In this document: positions 47,356 through 58,214 of the stretch, piece by piece
Layout of the letters: each line of letters opens with the position of its first letter
Position numbering within the stretch: position 1 is the first letter of the stretch
Assembly: GCA_015680685.1 (NCBI GenBank)
Contig: MNCI01004872.1
Coordinates: forward strand, 62,001-126,000
Direction: 5' to 3'
DNA length: 64,000 nt
Source of the DNA: Gnetum montanum
Taxonomy: Eukaryota > Streptophyta > Gnetopsida > Gnetales > Gnetaceae
The notes under the pieces: generated by a model
The model's database searches: none
What the model saw: the letters and a program-made list of their open reading frames with translations, nothing else
Told to the model about the DNA's origin: nothing
Made by a program: the position numbers and the translations under genes

Positions 47356-49923
47356 TGATGAGTGGCGAGGTATCCCTACACTCAACCATATGAAAATGAG
47401 TGTTTCACACACGATCTAGTTGAACTCCGTAGATGGGCTAGTTGTGGTATCCAAATAGTTACTCATTGATCAAAGTTCGCTATCTTTCCACCTGTACTAA
47501 CCTAAATCATTGGTGTGAGGCTGGAAGGGAAAAAAACACCGAAAGATCATTGGGCAAGCATAGCTGACCCTTCCTTCACTTGAAGGCAAGCTGGAAAAGG
47601 GAAGGAAGGCAGAGTGCCTTGGATGGTCTGCACGCAAATTAACCAAGGACTTCCCTCAGCATGCCTAAACTATGGTTTGTGCTAAGGTTATCATAATGAA
47701 ATGTAAACAGTGTGTGCAAAATGTAAATAGAAATGTATGTAAATATCATGAGCAAAGCGTAAATGGAAAAGTAATTGAATGTAAAATAGAGTAAATAGAA
47801 TGTAAATAGGAATAATGGCTCGCAAAAGAAACTGTATTGTATTGCTTAGAAAATATGTGCATTTGTCAAAGCGTAGCTATACATGTGGATGGTAGGTCAA
47901 GTGCCAAGCCCCGGGGTGATGTGATGTGATGAAATGATGTGTGTTAGAAGTGCTTGGATGCCAAGAGTCAAGTGTACCGAGTGCCTAAGTCTGAATTTCC
48001 TCAGTCATCAAACTCCAAAATTTCTTGCTCGATTTATGTGAATTGACAGTGTATTTATAGGGCTGGGCTGGGCTTAGGTGAAAAATTTGAGAATGGAATC
48101 AATGGCTGAGGGATTAGAGAAAAATAGATCAAGTGACATGTGTCCGGTGGACAGTTGCATATGAGTTGGATGTGTGTCGGCAAGCTACGTTTTTGACTAG
48201 GTACATTGCATTTTACAACTAGTGGGTTACTCAAGCCCATGGGAGTACATGTAATTTAGGTGGTGAGGGCTCTACATGCACACAAATGAAGAAAATTTAT
48301 AAAGAAAATCAAAGGGATGGACTCCAACTTGCTTGAAACTTCTTGGTCTCTGAATCGACTGCTGTAGGATGTCGATTTGAGGGGTTCCATGGCTATTTGA
48401 GATGTTTCTATTTTGCCAGAGCCTCCAGTGTGAGTGGATGTGCCTAAGTTCCATCATGTTCATGCTGCACTCATGCCTAGTGTGACCTCCAGCGTGAGTT
48501 CTAGCATCCAGCGTGTGTGTCCCAGCTTCCATCATCCGAGCGTCAACGTCCCAGCGTGCATATGCTACACTCATGCTCAGCATGACCTTCAGTGTGAGTG
48601 GAGTAAAAGACACTTTTTGACACTAATTTCTAAATTTGGAAGCTTGATTCTTGAAGTGTGGCTACTGCCTACCTGTTTGTGATCTTGAGGTTGAAAACTA
48701 AGGTTGATATGTCTTGTTCTTGAGCCCTTTTTGGTAGGTCACACTGCACTCATGCTGCAGCATGACCACAGCATGAGTTGCAGTGTCACCTGCAAACACC
48801 TATGAAAACTTCCAATTTTTGACTTAAAATTTGGAGATTCTAGAGGCTAAAGTCTAGAGGTTGTCGATGGTGAGCCTAAGGATGATTTGCTCCTTTAAAA
48901 ATCTGATTGTTTTGACTTGATTTGAAGGTTTGAGAGTTGGTCACGTTGGACTCAACCTGCAGCGTTACCACAGCATTCCCTTCATCTTTTGAATTGATTT
49001 TGATGCTACTGAGGGCAACCTAGTTTTGACAGAGTGAGCAACCTGCCTTGGGCAAGTTGGGTGTGAGCTCCATGCCTTAGCCAAATTTTTCCTCTGGAAT
49101 GTCGGGGAGGGCTTGGATCATCCTCATTTCAAAGTGATGGGTCAAAATTAGTGGTGTTTCACCACATGGGCTAGTGTTTTCTTTGTCATTTATGGTTTAG
49201 TCAAGAGTGAGGTGTATGATTTGTTCCTAAACTAATGCTACTCCTGGAGGTGATGGAAAATAATCTTAGCTAAGCTAGGAGGAAAAGGGGAGGGAGAGAG
49301 TTAAACTAAGAGGAGATAGGGAGAGGGAATCTAAGCTAGCCTAAGTGTGATGAGCATCCGTTCCTTAATCATCCATACACATCTTGGACCTTGTGCATGA
49401 CTACTATTGGAATTACCAAGCGCAAATCCTAGATATGCTACTGGGTTACCAAGTAGTCACACTTAAATGCTCATGATTAAGTCATACCCATTCCATGTTT
49501 AAGGAGTTAGGGTAAAGGGATATTAACTATGAAACCAATAAATAACAATAAAAATTAAATAATTAAACTAAGTGAATTCTGCAATGATGAAGTAATCTTG
49601 ATCTTTATTTCTGGTCATGTGTGTGTCCAAGTACATCACACTTGAATAAAAGATGTCGTATAATTACAATCATCACACTGCAGGCATGCACTGGGAGAAA
49701 GGGTTGAGAGGAAAAACTAATAAAAAGATCCTACACTAAACTAACTCTTAAACCTTACCAAAAATACTCCCTTCCCATGTGCCTACATGTGTATTTATAG
49801 GCCCAAATAGGAACCACGATATCACATATCCGATATCATTGTTGGGTGCGATATCGCATACCTGATATCGCGTATCCGATATCGTGGGTCCAATATAGCA
49901 ACCAAATGAATCACAATTCATCA
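47356..49923 (-). repeat. 5' LTR of E2, split by a nested insertion
   Basis: The parts at 47356-47492 and 49167-49923 align with the other E LTRs; together they are about 0.89 kb. The TATA box is at 49791-49800 and palindromes are at 49815-49905. The ends are TGATGAGTGG and ATTCATCA. Confidence 0.88.
47493..49161 (-). mobile_element. Nested solo LTR, 1669 bp, unknown family
   Basis: It starts TGTACTAACC and ends GGTGTTTCA (TG...CA). It is flanked by CCACC at 47488-47492 and CCACA at 49162-49166, a 5-bp duplication with one change, and removing it rejoins the E2 LTR. On the minus strand a TATA box (CCCTATAAATACACTG) lies near 48063-48050. The middle holds minisatellite-like words on CAGCGTGAG and CTCATGCTGCAGCATGACC. 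It has no coding domain and no other copy in the window. The orientation is inferred from the TATA box. Confidence 0.75.
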
Positions 49924-50878
49924 GGGGGGGATGCTTAGCATGGAAATAATAGGATAACCCTAAAAATTCATCAAATAGCCTTAAAATTAACAAGTTTTGA
50001 TCTTTGGCAATGTCTAGTAGCACCGATAGCCCCAAGAATGCACATGCATGCCCAAAACTGATCAAAATTTGTTAAAACTTAGCCCCTTGGAATCTTTCAT
50101 GTTGGCTTATCCCCCTAGGAGGGGGAGGGGGTGGGGGCTAGGGGGAGGGTGAGGAATTTTAGCATGGAAACAAGGGGGTCACCTCAAAAATTAATAAAAT
50201 AACCTTAAAATGATAAATTTTAATCTTGGATGATGTTCAGCAGCACCGAAAACCCCAGGAATGCACGTGCATACCCAGAAATGATCAAAATTTGTCAATT
50301 TTTAACCCCTTGTAATCTTCCATGATGGCTTACCCCTTGGAGGGGGGGTGTGTGCTCAACATGGAAATAAGGGGGTAACTTGAAAAATTAATCAAATAGC
50401 CTTGAAAATGACAATTTTTGATCTTGGCCAATGTTTAGTAGCATCGAAAACCCCAGGAATGCACATGCATGTCCAAAAGTGATCAAAATTTGTCAATTTT
50501 CAACCCCTTGGGATCCTCCATGCTCGTGGAGGGGGCTCAAAGTGGAGACAAGGGGGTGACCCTAAAAATTCATCAAATAGCCTTGAAAATGATAAATTTT
50601 GATCTTGGGTGATGTTTAGCAACACCAACAACTTTGAGAATGCACCACACTGGCTTACCCTCTTAGAGGTGGAGCTTAGCATGGAAACAAGGGGGTAACC
50701 CTAAAAATTCATCAAGTAGCCTAAAATTAAAATTTTTTGATCTTGGGCAACATCTAGTAGCACCGCCAAGCTTAGGAATGAACATGCATGCCCAAAATTG
50801 ATCAAAATTTTTCAATTTTTAACCCCTTGGAATCTTCCATGTTCGCTTACTCCCTTGGAGAGGGGGGGGGGGGGGGGN
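49924..50878 (+). repeat. Tandem array of T-C, right part
   Basis: Continuation of the array at 37760-39353 after E2. CATGCATG cores occur at 50039, 50461 and 50777, with a decayed one at 50263. The last unit runs into a poly-G run ending in N at 50878. Confidence 0.8.
50862..50878. other. Poly-G run with N, possible misjoin
   Basis: G repeated about 17 times, then N. This is the only link between the tandem array and the pol-bearing stretch to the right. Confidence 0.6.
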
Positions 50879-51590
50879 CAGCCACCGGCCACCCTCAGTG
50901 TGGAAGAAAAGGGATCTCAATGCAAAAGCTTCAAAACTCTTATTTTTTAGTCCCAAATAGCCTAGAAATAACCTTGATTGATGCCCAAACCCATCTAATA
51001 ACCCTATAGCCTTGAACAATGGCCCCTTGAATGATGGCCCATTAAGGTCTAAAAATGATGAAACCCAACGTCTTATGACCTATATTAGCCATGTTTGACC
51101 ATATGTAGCATGCTTTACTTGATGTTTCAACTTCTTTTTGGCCCTATGTTGCATTATTGACCCTTATAACCTTCTTGTAGCCTTGTACATAGCCTTATAT
51201 TTCCTTTATCTATTTTATTTGCCTTTTTTTAGCCTTTGATTGGTGTCAAATAGTGGGGTTTGATCTTTTTTGACCATTTCTTGGCACCATGAAATTATGG
51301 CCTAGAAAGGCCTAAAACTGGCGAAACTATGATCCTTGTTGATTAGTTGTAACCTTATTCCTTTTTTGGACCTTTACTTGGCCCCTATTGCACTTTGTTT
51401 TCTCATTTAAACCTTATATATAGCCTTGGATGACCTTGTTTGAAGTAGAATAGAACATATTCACATGATTTTATAGCTTTGTAAGCATTGTTTATTAATT
51501 TTTACCTAGGTGGCACTTAATATGATTTTGGTCAATATGTAGGATCAAAGTATGAGTACCTGAGAACTGATCAATCTATCTTTGAGCCTA
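50879..51590 (+). other. Unassigned stretch before pol
   Basis: No domain is visible. It contains repeated GGCCC, CCTTAT and TAGCCTT words. In a single-element model it would lie between the array and the RT start and could hold a splice acceptor for pol. No clear candidate was chosen. Confidence 0.35.
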
Positions 51591-51599
51591 AGTGGGCCT

Positions 51600-54500
51600 C
51601 ATGTTGATGTAGAATAGTATATTAACCTTGATTACCTAGATCTTGAGCTTGAGAGTCTTCTTGATTGCATAGCCTCAATAGAGAAATCCCTAAAGTGGCC
51701 TAAAAACCTAGTAAAAACCTTTAACTTAGAGGTGAGTGACATAACTAAAGACTCTCTAGTTGATGTTCCTATCCCAAAACAGAATGGTGAGGAGAAAGCC
51801 CCTAAACTAAGTTCCTCAGTGGAACCTCAATAGGTTCAAGACATCACCAAGGTCCTATAGGGCAACATTAAGGCCTTTACTTAGTCTTTCAAAGATATGC
51901 TAGGCCTGTACCCATGCTTAGTACAACATAACATCATACTAGATCCTAGAATTAGACTAATTAAGCAAAAATTATGTTAGATAAGACCTAATTTGGCCTT
52001 GGTAGCTTGTGATGAAATATCAAACCTCTACCATGCTAGTTTCATTAGGACTATCAACTACACAAAATGGATTTCCAACATAGTGGTAGTTCATAAGAAA
52101 AATGGGAGTATTTGTATTTGCATCGATTTTTGAGACCTAAATAAAGAAACTATTAAGGATGATTTTCTATTGCCTAGTATTGATTAGCTTATCGATACCA
52201 CAGCTAGGCATGCCTTATTGTCCTTTATAGATGGGTTCTCAAGATATAACTGAATTAGGATCAACCTAGAGTACCAACTTAGCATGACCTTCATGACCCC
52301 TTGAGGAACCTTTTACTATACTATGATGCATTTTAGCCTCTAGAATGTAGGAGAAACCTATCAATGAGACATGACTTATATCTTCAATGATCACATGTTA
52401 GATTTGCTTAACTATTATGTGGATGACATAGCCAATAAGTCCAAAGAGGCTAGTGACCATGCTAATGGCATAGATCTTGTGCTTAAATGGTGACTCAAAT
52501 ATGAGCTTAGGCTTGATCCTAAGAAGTGTGTCTTCAGTATCAAGATTGCAAAGATGTTGGGCTTTGTGGTATTTGAAGTAGGGATATGTGCTAATCCTAA
52601 TAAGGTTAAGGCCATATCCAAATTACCAGTTCCTGCCAACCTTAGGGAGATTTGGAAATTGTAAGGTAGATTGAAATTCATTAGTAGGTTTGTTGTTAGG
52701 CTTACGATTAAATTACAACCCATGCAACACTTGCTTAAGAAAGGGATTCACTATTAGTGGACTAATCAATTCTAAGAGGCCTTTGAAAACCTTAAGCAAG
52801 AGTTGGCACAACTACTAATGATCTATCCTTTGCAAGGAGGTAGACCTTTTTACATCTACCTATCCATCTCCAACACATTCATCGCCTCTCTACTTTGTTA
52901 GAAATGTAATGATGGAGCAAAAATGCTAGTGTGCTATCTTAGCCATGCATTAGTTGCCCACAAAACCCAATACACTAAAGTGGAGAAGTATTACCTAGCA
53001 CTAGTTTTCTCATTGAAGAAGTGGAGGCACTACCTCTTCAAAAGCTAAGTCAATGTCATTTGAAAAGATGACGTGCTTAGAGCCATAATGACCAATATCT
53101 ATGAGAGTAGTTTCATAGCCTGATAGAAAGCCATAACCATAGAGTTTGACCTTCACTACATTCCTTAATCCTCAATGAAAGGTCAAGCTATAGCTATATA
53201 ACTCACAATTTCACCTATTGATGACTAAGCAACCATAGATCTTGAGTTTCCTAATGAGCATATTAGTATTGTTAGCCAAGTGCTTGAGGGTTGTGGGGCA
53301 ATCACGTACTTTGATGAAGCTTCAACTACCCATGGGGCTAGTGTTTTTGCCATCATAACATTCCAATCTAGTCAAATCCAACCCTTCGCCTATCGTTTGG
53401 AGTTTTCATGTACCAACAACATAGGGGAGTATGAGGGTTTGATCAGGGAAATGATGGATGCCCATGACCTAGGAATTAGATACTTAGTAATTAAAGGTGA
53501 TTTCCAACTTGTGGTTAACCAAGTAATGGAAGTGTATGTGTGCAAAGCCAAACACTTATAACCATACTATGACCTAGGGAAACAATTGGTACAATAGTTT
53601 GTAAATGTTAATATCTAGTGCATACCCTAGAATGAGAATGCTATAGCTAATGCAATTGCAACATTAGCTCTTAATGTGACACCAAATGTGTTTAATAAGT
53701 TTCCCACTTTAACAATGGACTCTACTATTTCCATCACACAAAACATTGAAGATACCCTTGTAGCTATCATCCATACTACTCCTGCTAGGGAGTGGTATGA
53801 TGATATCAAATTTTACCTTATGCATGGTGAGTCTTCGTAAGGACTGATTGTTGCCCAAAAGGACACTGTACAAAAAGGATCAAAGTAGTATGTCATCATA
53901 GGCGATAACACATTATGTTGATGATCCTATGATGGTATATTACTAAAGTTTTTAGGTAAAACCAAGGCCAAAATAATCGTAGAGAAGGTTCATGAGGGTA
54001 TTTGTGGGGGAAATATAAGGCCAAGAGCTATGATCACTAAGATTAGGTAGTTAGGTTACTATTGGACCCATATGAAAAGCGACTACATGAAAAAGGTTAA
54101 GCATTGTGATATCTGTCAATGACATAGTAACCTTATGAACATATCACTAATGAAGTTACATACCACTCAGATCACTTGGCTATTTTAACAATGGGGGTTG
54201 GATAACATTTAACCTATAACACCCAAGTCTTTTGTAGGCCATAGCTTCAACATCACTACAACCGAATATGAAGAGGGTTGTAGCCATTCCTTTAAGGAAG
54301 ACTACATCTGAACAAGTTTGCAAATTTATCTTAGATAACATTGTAGCTTGTTTTAACATACCCATGACCATAGTTACAGATAATGAACCATAATTTAGTA
54401 GCCACAAAATGAAAAATTTCTATTACAACCTAGGCATTAAGCATTCTTTCTTATCACCTTATTATCCTCAAGCCAACGGATAAACATAGGCAAGCAACAA

Positions 54501-55029
54501 CGTCATTATCAACTTACTAAAGAAGATGCTCAATAATAGTAGGTGTAAATGGCATGAGTGGCTTGTCCATGCATTATGGGCCTACAAAATGTCCTATTGC
54601 ATGGTAACTAGAGTAACCTCTTGTAGCCTGGTTTATGGTTTTGAAGCTGTTTTACCTCTTGAATTATAGGTGCCATCACTTCAAGTATCCTTGACTAACT
54701 TCATCAACAATGAGAAAAACAAGGAGTTGCTGATAGTGGCCCTAGACTCGCTAAAGGAGAAACTTATGCAATTACTTACTCACATCAAACACTATCAAGA
54801 GAGGTAGAAGTGGTAGCATCATCATGAATTAACCAAGCATAAGATAAAGGAAGATGACATAGTCCTCAAATTTGTCTAAGAGCATGCAAATAAATTCTTA
54901 GCTAATTGGAAAGGACCATTCCTATTCATCAAAGCCTATTGTAATGGAGCATTTAGGAAATCTGACATGGATGAGAATGAGCTAGCCAATTTGGTCAATC
55001 ATTCCTATTTGAAGCCATATTACATGTAG
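51600..55029 (+). pseudogene. pol of T-C: RT, RNase H, second RNase H, integrase (Tat/Ogre clade)
   Basis: The RT at about 51900-52740 has TKWISNIVVVHKKNG, CIDF*DLN, FIDGFSRYN, an intact YVDD at 52416-52427, LRLDPKKCVF, KMLGFVV and NPNKVKAISKLPVP. The gypsy RNase H follows at 52840-53205 (RPFYIYLSISNTF, then YTKVEKYYLALVFSLKKWRHYLF). A second, archaeal-type RNase H is at 53262-53680. Integrase is at 53940-55029: CDICQ from the finger, QWGLDNI, VTDNEP with the second Asp, SPYYPQANG, LWAYKMS, SLVYGFEAVLPLEL, and a C-terminal GPFLFIKAYCNGAF segment. The integrase Glu codon is a stop and the first Asp is not visible. RT and RNase H order, and the extra RNase H, are marks of the Tat/Ogre clade. 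Gag and protease are not fused upstream here. Many TAG and TAA stops make it inactive. Confidence 0.9.
53262..53680 (+). other. Second (archaeal-type) RNase H domain
   Basis: Sits directly after the standard gypsy RNase H. The 93-codon stretch from 53280 is still open: YFDEASTTHGAS, LEFSCTNNIGEYEGLI, AHDLGIRYLVIKGDFQLVVN. Active-site Asp12, Glu50 and Asp74 of that stretch are kept. The last acidic residue, expected in an NxxAD-like motif near 53640, reads NAIANAIA, with Asp changed to Asn. This dual RNase H layout is established for Tat/Ogre elements. Confidence 0.85.
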
Positions 55030-55065
55030 TTGATAGTCATCAATAAGAGATCTTGCTTTAAAGTG

Positions 55066-55310
55066 GCTTTTCAAGGCCTTAAACTAGCAACATGGCCTAC
55101 CAAAGCCTAAAACTAGTAACAACATGGCCTACCAAGGCCTTAAACTAGCAACATAGCTTTCCAAGGCCTAAAATTGGTAACAACATGATCTACTAAGGCC
55201 TTAAACTAGTAGCACAACTTGCCAGGGCCTAAAACTAGGACCGTCATGGCCTGCTAGGGCCTTAAACTAGTACCACGGTCCACCATGACCTTAAAATAGA
55301 ATCATTGGTG
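55066..55310 (+). repeat. 29/32-bp minisatellite after integrase (T-C)
   Basis: About eight units alternate between 29 and 32 bp: AAGGCCTTAAACTAGCAACA-type and AAGCCTAAAACTAGTAACAA-type, each ending in GCCTACC or similar. It begins about 35 bp past the integrase stop. It is the same family as 8085-8312 and 63247-63409. Confidence 0.85.
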
Positions 55311-56210
55311 ACTTGGATGGCTTGGTTTAATTCTCCATGTGGCCTATATACCCATTGTAATGTTGTAACAGGTTTTGTTTACTTGGTTTTCTTGTCATCT
55401 TGGAGTTGTGCTTATAGGATGAAGTGTGGGGTTTTCATAAGGATGTAACTCATTACAGTAGAAAATCACCACATGACCTTAATGTGCAAGATTTGGTGAG
55501 TTTTTCCTACTATGTTAAGAGTACTTGTACCAGTGCTCTCTCTCTAACACCACTTCTTGAGCCCAAACCCGTACCTTGATGATAACATTTCCTACCCTAA
55601 GCAACGATGTTGGCCTATGTTTGCTATTCATGCATTATAGCCATATGATATGTCCTTATCATGCTCCACCCTCAAGTCCACTTGAATATAACACAATTCA
55701 TTTAGTGGAAAAACCATTAATTCCATCAAGCATAACACATCTCATTTGACAGGATAGCTCTCAAGTCTGTTGAATGTAACACAACTCACTTAACAAGAAA
55801 ACTATGTCAAACTGGCCTTGGCAAATCAAAAAAAAGAGAAGCAACAAGGAAAAAAAATTGCCAAGGAGGCAAATGGCCAAAGAAACCTCAAAGACCAATG
55901 GCCAAAGAACTCTTGGAGAAAAGTGATTGTTTCCTCAAACACACTTGCTAAGTGACCAACACTTCAAAATATGTTAGTATCACACTACAACCATGGTGGA
56001 AACACTTGGAATACATTGTTAGCCTCCATGAACATCTCCCTAATTACCGCTACCATTCCTCCATCATAGCCTAATCCCATCATCACAAGCCCTTTTAAAC
56101 ATGGTTTGACATAACTGGATCAAGTGCAAGAGGGAACATCAGTGGTAGACCTACAGTGGTATTTTGTATTCTTTATCAGTGCATCTAAGGTCAATCCTCC
56201 AAACATCAAC
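55311..56210 (+). other. 3' untranslated region of T-C
   Basis: Lies between minisatellite and polypurine tract. The antisense gene is not present here. Words such as ACTCACTTAACAAGA and CTCAAGTCCACTTGAATATAACAC repeat loosely near 55670-55800. A Lys/Glu-rich purine stretch lies at 55825-55910. No domain was recognised. Confidence 0.45.
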
Positions 56211-56228
56211 AAAGAGGGGAGGGGCCAA
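56211..56228 (+). other. Polypurine tract of T-C
   Basis: AAAGAGGGGAGGGGCCAA directly precedes the LTR start TGAAACACC. It shows that the LTR at 56229 is the 3' LTR of the pol-bearing element to its left. The T-B 5' LTR has no such tract in front. Confidence 0.75.
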
Positions 56229-56581
56229 TGAAACACCATCAAATTTGTATGTTAAAACCTTTATAATCCCATCCCATGAAATCCAAGGTAATATTTTATT
56301 ATGAATGTAAAGGTTGTAACTCATAAAGGGGCAATATCACATGTTTCATACTTTTGGGGGTGAAAAATGCTTTATAAGTTACCAAAGCCTCATTCCCCAA
56401 GTGAAAAAAGTCACCTAGTATTTATATTTGGGCTTGGGAGAGTCAAAAATTCCTTTTGGAATGCCAAAATGGCAATTTGATGGGTTTTATGAGGGATATA
56501 CATTTCTCTACGTTGACACACCCCCTATAGGGGGTAAGCTAGCTAGGAAACTTCAAGGATAGCATGGAGGAGTGCAAGGGA

Positions 56582-56596
56582 GGGGGGGGGGGGGGN
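56582..56596. other. Poly-G run with N in the LTR
   Basis: About 14 G residues then N at 56596. It falls in U3 of the shared LTR, at about the place where the T-B LTR has its poly-C run and duplication. Confidence 0.6.
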
Positions 56597-56925
56597 AGAA
56601 CTTACCTACCCCCAACATGGAGAGTGGGCATAAACCAGCCTGGAGGGGTTGATCTTCATCACCCGGCATTGACCTCCCATCCCCCCTCAACATTGAGAAT
56701 CTCCCCCCAATGGGAGGAGGATTAGCCAGCTAGAAAAGGGGGATCAAATAGCATGGAGGGGGCAGATAGCTAGGATGCATGGGGTTGGATCTTACCTACC
56801 ACTCCTAAACATGGAAGCTAATTTTTAGTAATTTGGAAACCAATTTGTAGACAATCAATTAGAAATTTGGTAGCCATTTTAAAGGCAATCAGGCAACCAT
56901 TTGCAGTCTATATCATGGCCATCAC

Positions 56926-56935
56926 CCTATAAAAA
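56926..56935 (+). promoter_or_regulatory. TATA box of the T-A/T-C LTR
   Basis: CCTATAAAAA, with the same CCCTATAAAA core as in the T-B LTR, about 700 bp into the LTR and 400 bp before the conserved poly(A) signal. Confidence 0.6.
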
Positions 56936-57335
56936 CCAAACCTTGGTACCATGTCAAGGTTCCACTCTTTGGTAATTTACCATCCTTGGCATTTTGGCAT
57001 CTATGAGCTCTTTCTTCCTTGGTAGAAGCACAACATATTGGAGCCTATTAGCATGGAACTTCTAGAATTTATTACCCCCTTAGGATCTGTGAACTTTGGA
57101 TGTCAATGTTACCCCCTTGGGATCTCTAAATCCCAATGTGGTGCTCTTTGGCCACCCTAATCCTTCACATTTTCCTAACCCCAGTAGTAACAAATGTTGA
57201 AAATCTAAGCTAGAGATAAAGAAGGTTGACCATGGCTTCAATGGGCTCTTAACCCTTGCCCAAGTGAACCACCCTTTGCCACCCTCTTGGGCATCTAAAT
57301 TTGTACATTCCTTTGAAGTCATTCTTTGTTTATTT

Positions 57336-57341
57336 AATAAA
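57336..57341 (+). terminator. Poly(A) signal in the LTR
   Basis: AATAAA, also present at the same place in T-B (13587-13582, minus strand), in an AT-rich context. It is likely the end of the R region. Confidence 0.5.
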
Positions 57342-57730
57342 GTTTATGCTCTCATTTTATGTACAATTTTAGAACTAATTTTTATATTTTTAGTGCACTA
57401 TTTTATAGATTTGCATCTTTTTGCTTTGCTATCCCCATTTTGCATTCTCCCTAAGTCCCTGGGTGATCTATCAGATCATCTAGGGTACCCTGAATTCCAT
57501 TTTCTTGTGGAGGCCCTAGGGGATTTGTGGTTGAGGTTGCTTGTGACTAAGAATCCTTTGTCTTTCTAGTGACCAAAATTTTCCATTGCAATAGCTACTA
57601 ATTTTTTCCAGTTTCCAAAGTGGATGATACAACCCTTCCAGAAACCATCAGACTTTTGGAAGTTAGCTTTCCCTCATCTTCCCTAGCTGAGAGAATTTGA
57701 AGCCTACTAAAACCAATTTTAGTGGAAAAA

Positions 57731-58029
57731 ATCAAATTTCTACTTTGGTTTTCTAGATTCCCCCTCATCAACATTGGATTAAAAGATGTAAGATTCCCAT
57801 CATCTCACCCCTTTTCTTTCCCTCCCTGCCATACCCAACATAGAGGTAGTTAGGAGGCTAGTGTTGGTGAAGCTTATTACCAAATTTCCACTTTGGTTTC
57901 TAGCCTCTCCCCCTATCAACATTGGATTAGAAGGTGTGAGATTCCTATCATCTCATCCCCCTTCTTTTCCCCCTACCATACCTAGCATAGAGGTAGTTAG
58001 GAGGCCAGTGTGGGAGAGGCTTAACACCA
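57731..58029 (+). repeat. Two 150-bp direct repeats in the T-A leader
   Basis: Two adjacent copies each run from CAAATTTC, ACTTTGGTTT, through ATCAACATTGGATTA, GATTCC and ATCATCTCA to ATAGAGGTAGTTAGGAGGC. Diverged counterparts are in the T-B leader. They may be packaging or leader structure. Confidence 0.7.
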
Positions 58030-58214
58030 ACTTTCTTAGCTTTCCATTTTTGGTAAAAGGGTAAACCCCCCTTACTCCCCACTTACTAATTATAGTAAGT
58101 ACTTCATTTTTTGTATTTTTTCTTCCTTTTAAATGTTTTTGAAATCCATTTACTATAATTTACTTCTATTTTGTCATTTATAGCTTGTTTTAAGACATTT
58201 TCAACACTATAATC

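Larger units (their letters stand above)
39354..49923 (-). mobile_element. E2: near-complete, pol-less gypsy element with ORF2
   Basis: Minus orientation. The 5' LTR is 49923-47356 (carrying a nested solo LTR), then tRNA-Asp primer site, gag, non-coding spacer, ORF2, polypurine tract and 3' LTR 40230-39354. The total is 10.57 kb including the 1.67-kb insertion. Flanks are AGGGG at 39349-39353 and GGGGG at 49924-49928, a 4/5 duplication within a G-rich repeat unit. I find no protease, RT, RNase H or integrase in 7.1 kb of internal sequence, so movement would need enzymes from another element. E1 is a relative without ORF2. Confidence 0.85.
32400..57560 (+). mobile_element. T-C: 3' part of a giant Tat/Ogre-type element, interrupted by E2
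   Basis: Plus orientation. The order is antisense gene (minus strand), tandem array, a short unassigned stretch, pol, minisatellite, untranslated region, polypurine tract and LTR. All parts are in the orientation expected of one element. Its 5' side, which should carry minisatellite and gag-pro, has been replaced by the copia element at 29388-32420. E2 (39354-49923) is inserted in the array. Without E2, the piece is about 14.6 kb. The array and pol are joined across a poly-G run with an N at 50878, so physical continuity there is not proven. Confidence 0.6.
56229..57560 (+). repeat. LTR shared by T-C (3' LTR) and T-A (5' LTR)
   Basis: It starts TGAAACACC and is colinear with the minus-strand LTR of T-B. 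Landmarks are TATA at 56926-56935 and AATAAA at 57336-57341. It has a polypurine tract and pol on the left, and a leader and gag on the right, so it serves two partial elements in head-to-tail order. Its right edge is uncertain: no second copy ends here and no primer site was recognised. A poly-G run with N lies at 56582-56596. Confidence 0.7.

Noticed and set aside
47493-49161. Mutator-like DNA transposon with a 9-bp duplication
   Set aside because: No terminal inverted repeat; TG...CA ends with a 5-bp flank match and a TATA box fit a solo LTR better.
53280-53561. A host RNase H gene
   Set aside because: It is the second RNase H domain of the T-C pol, in order after RT and the standard RNase H.
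56229-57560. Primer binding site of the T family
   Set aside because: Several TGG-starting candidates near 57440-57625 were looked at; none is shared with T-B or matches a tRNA end I could recall.
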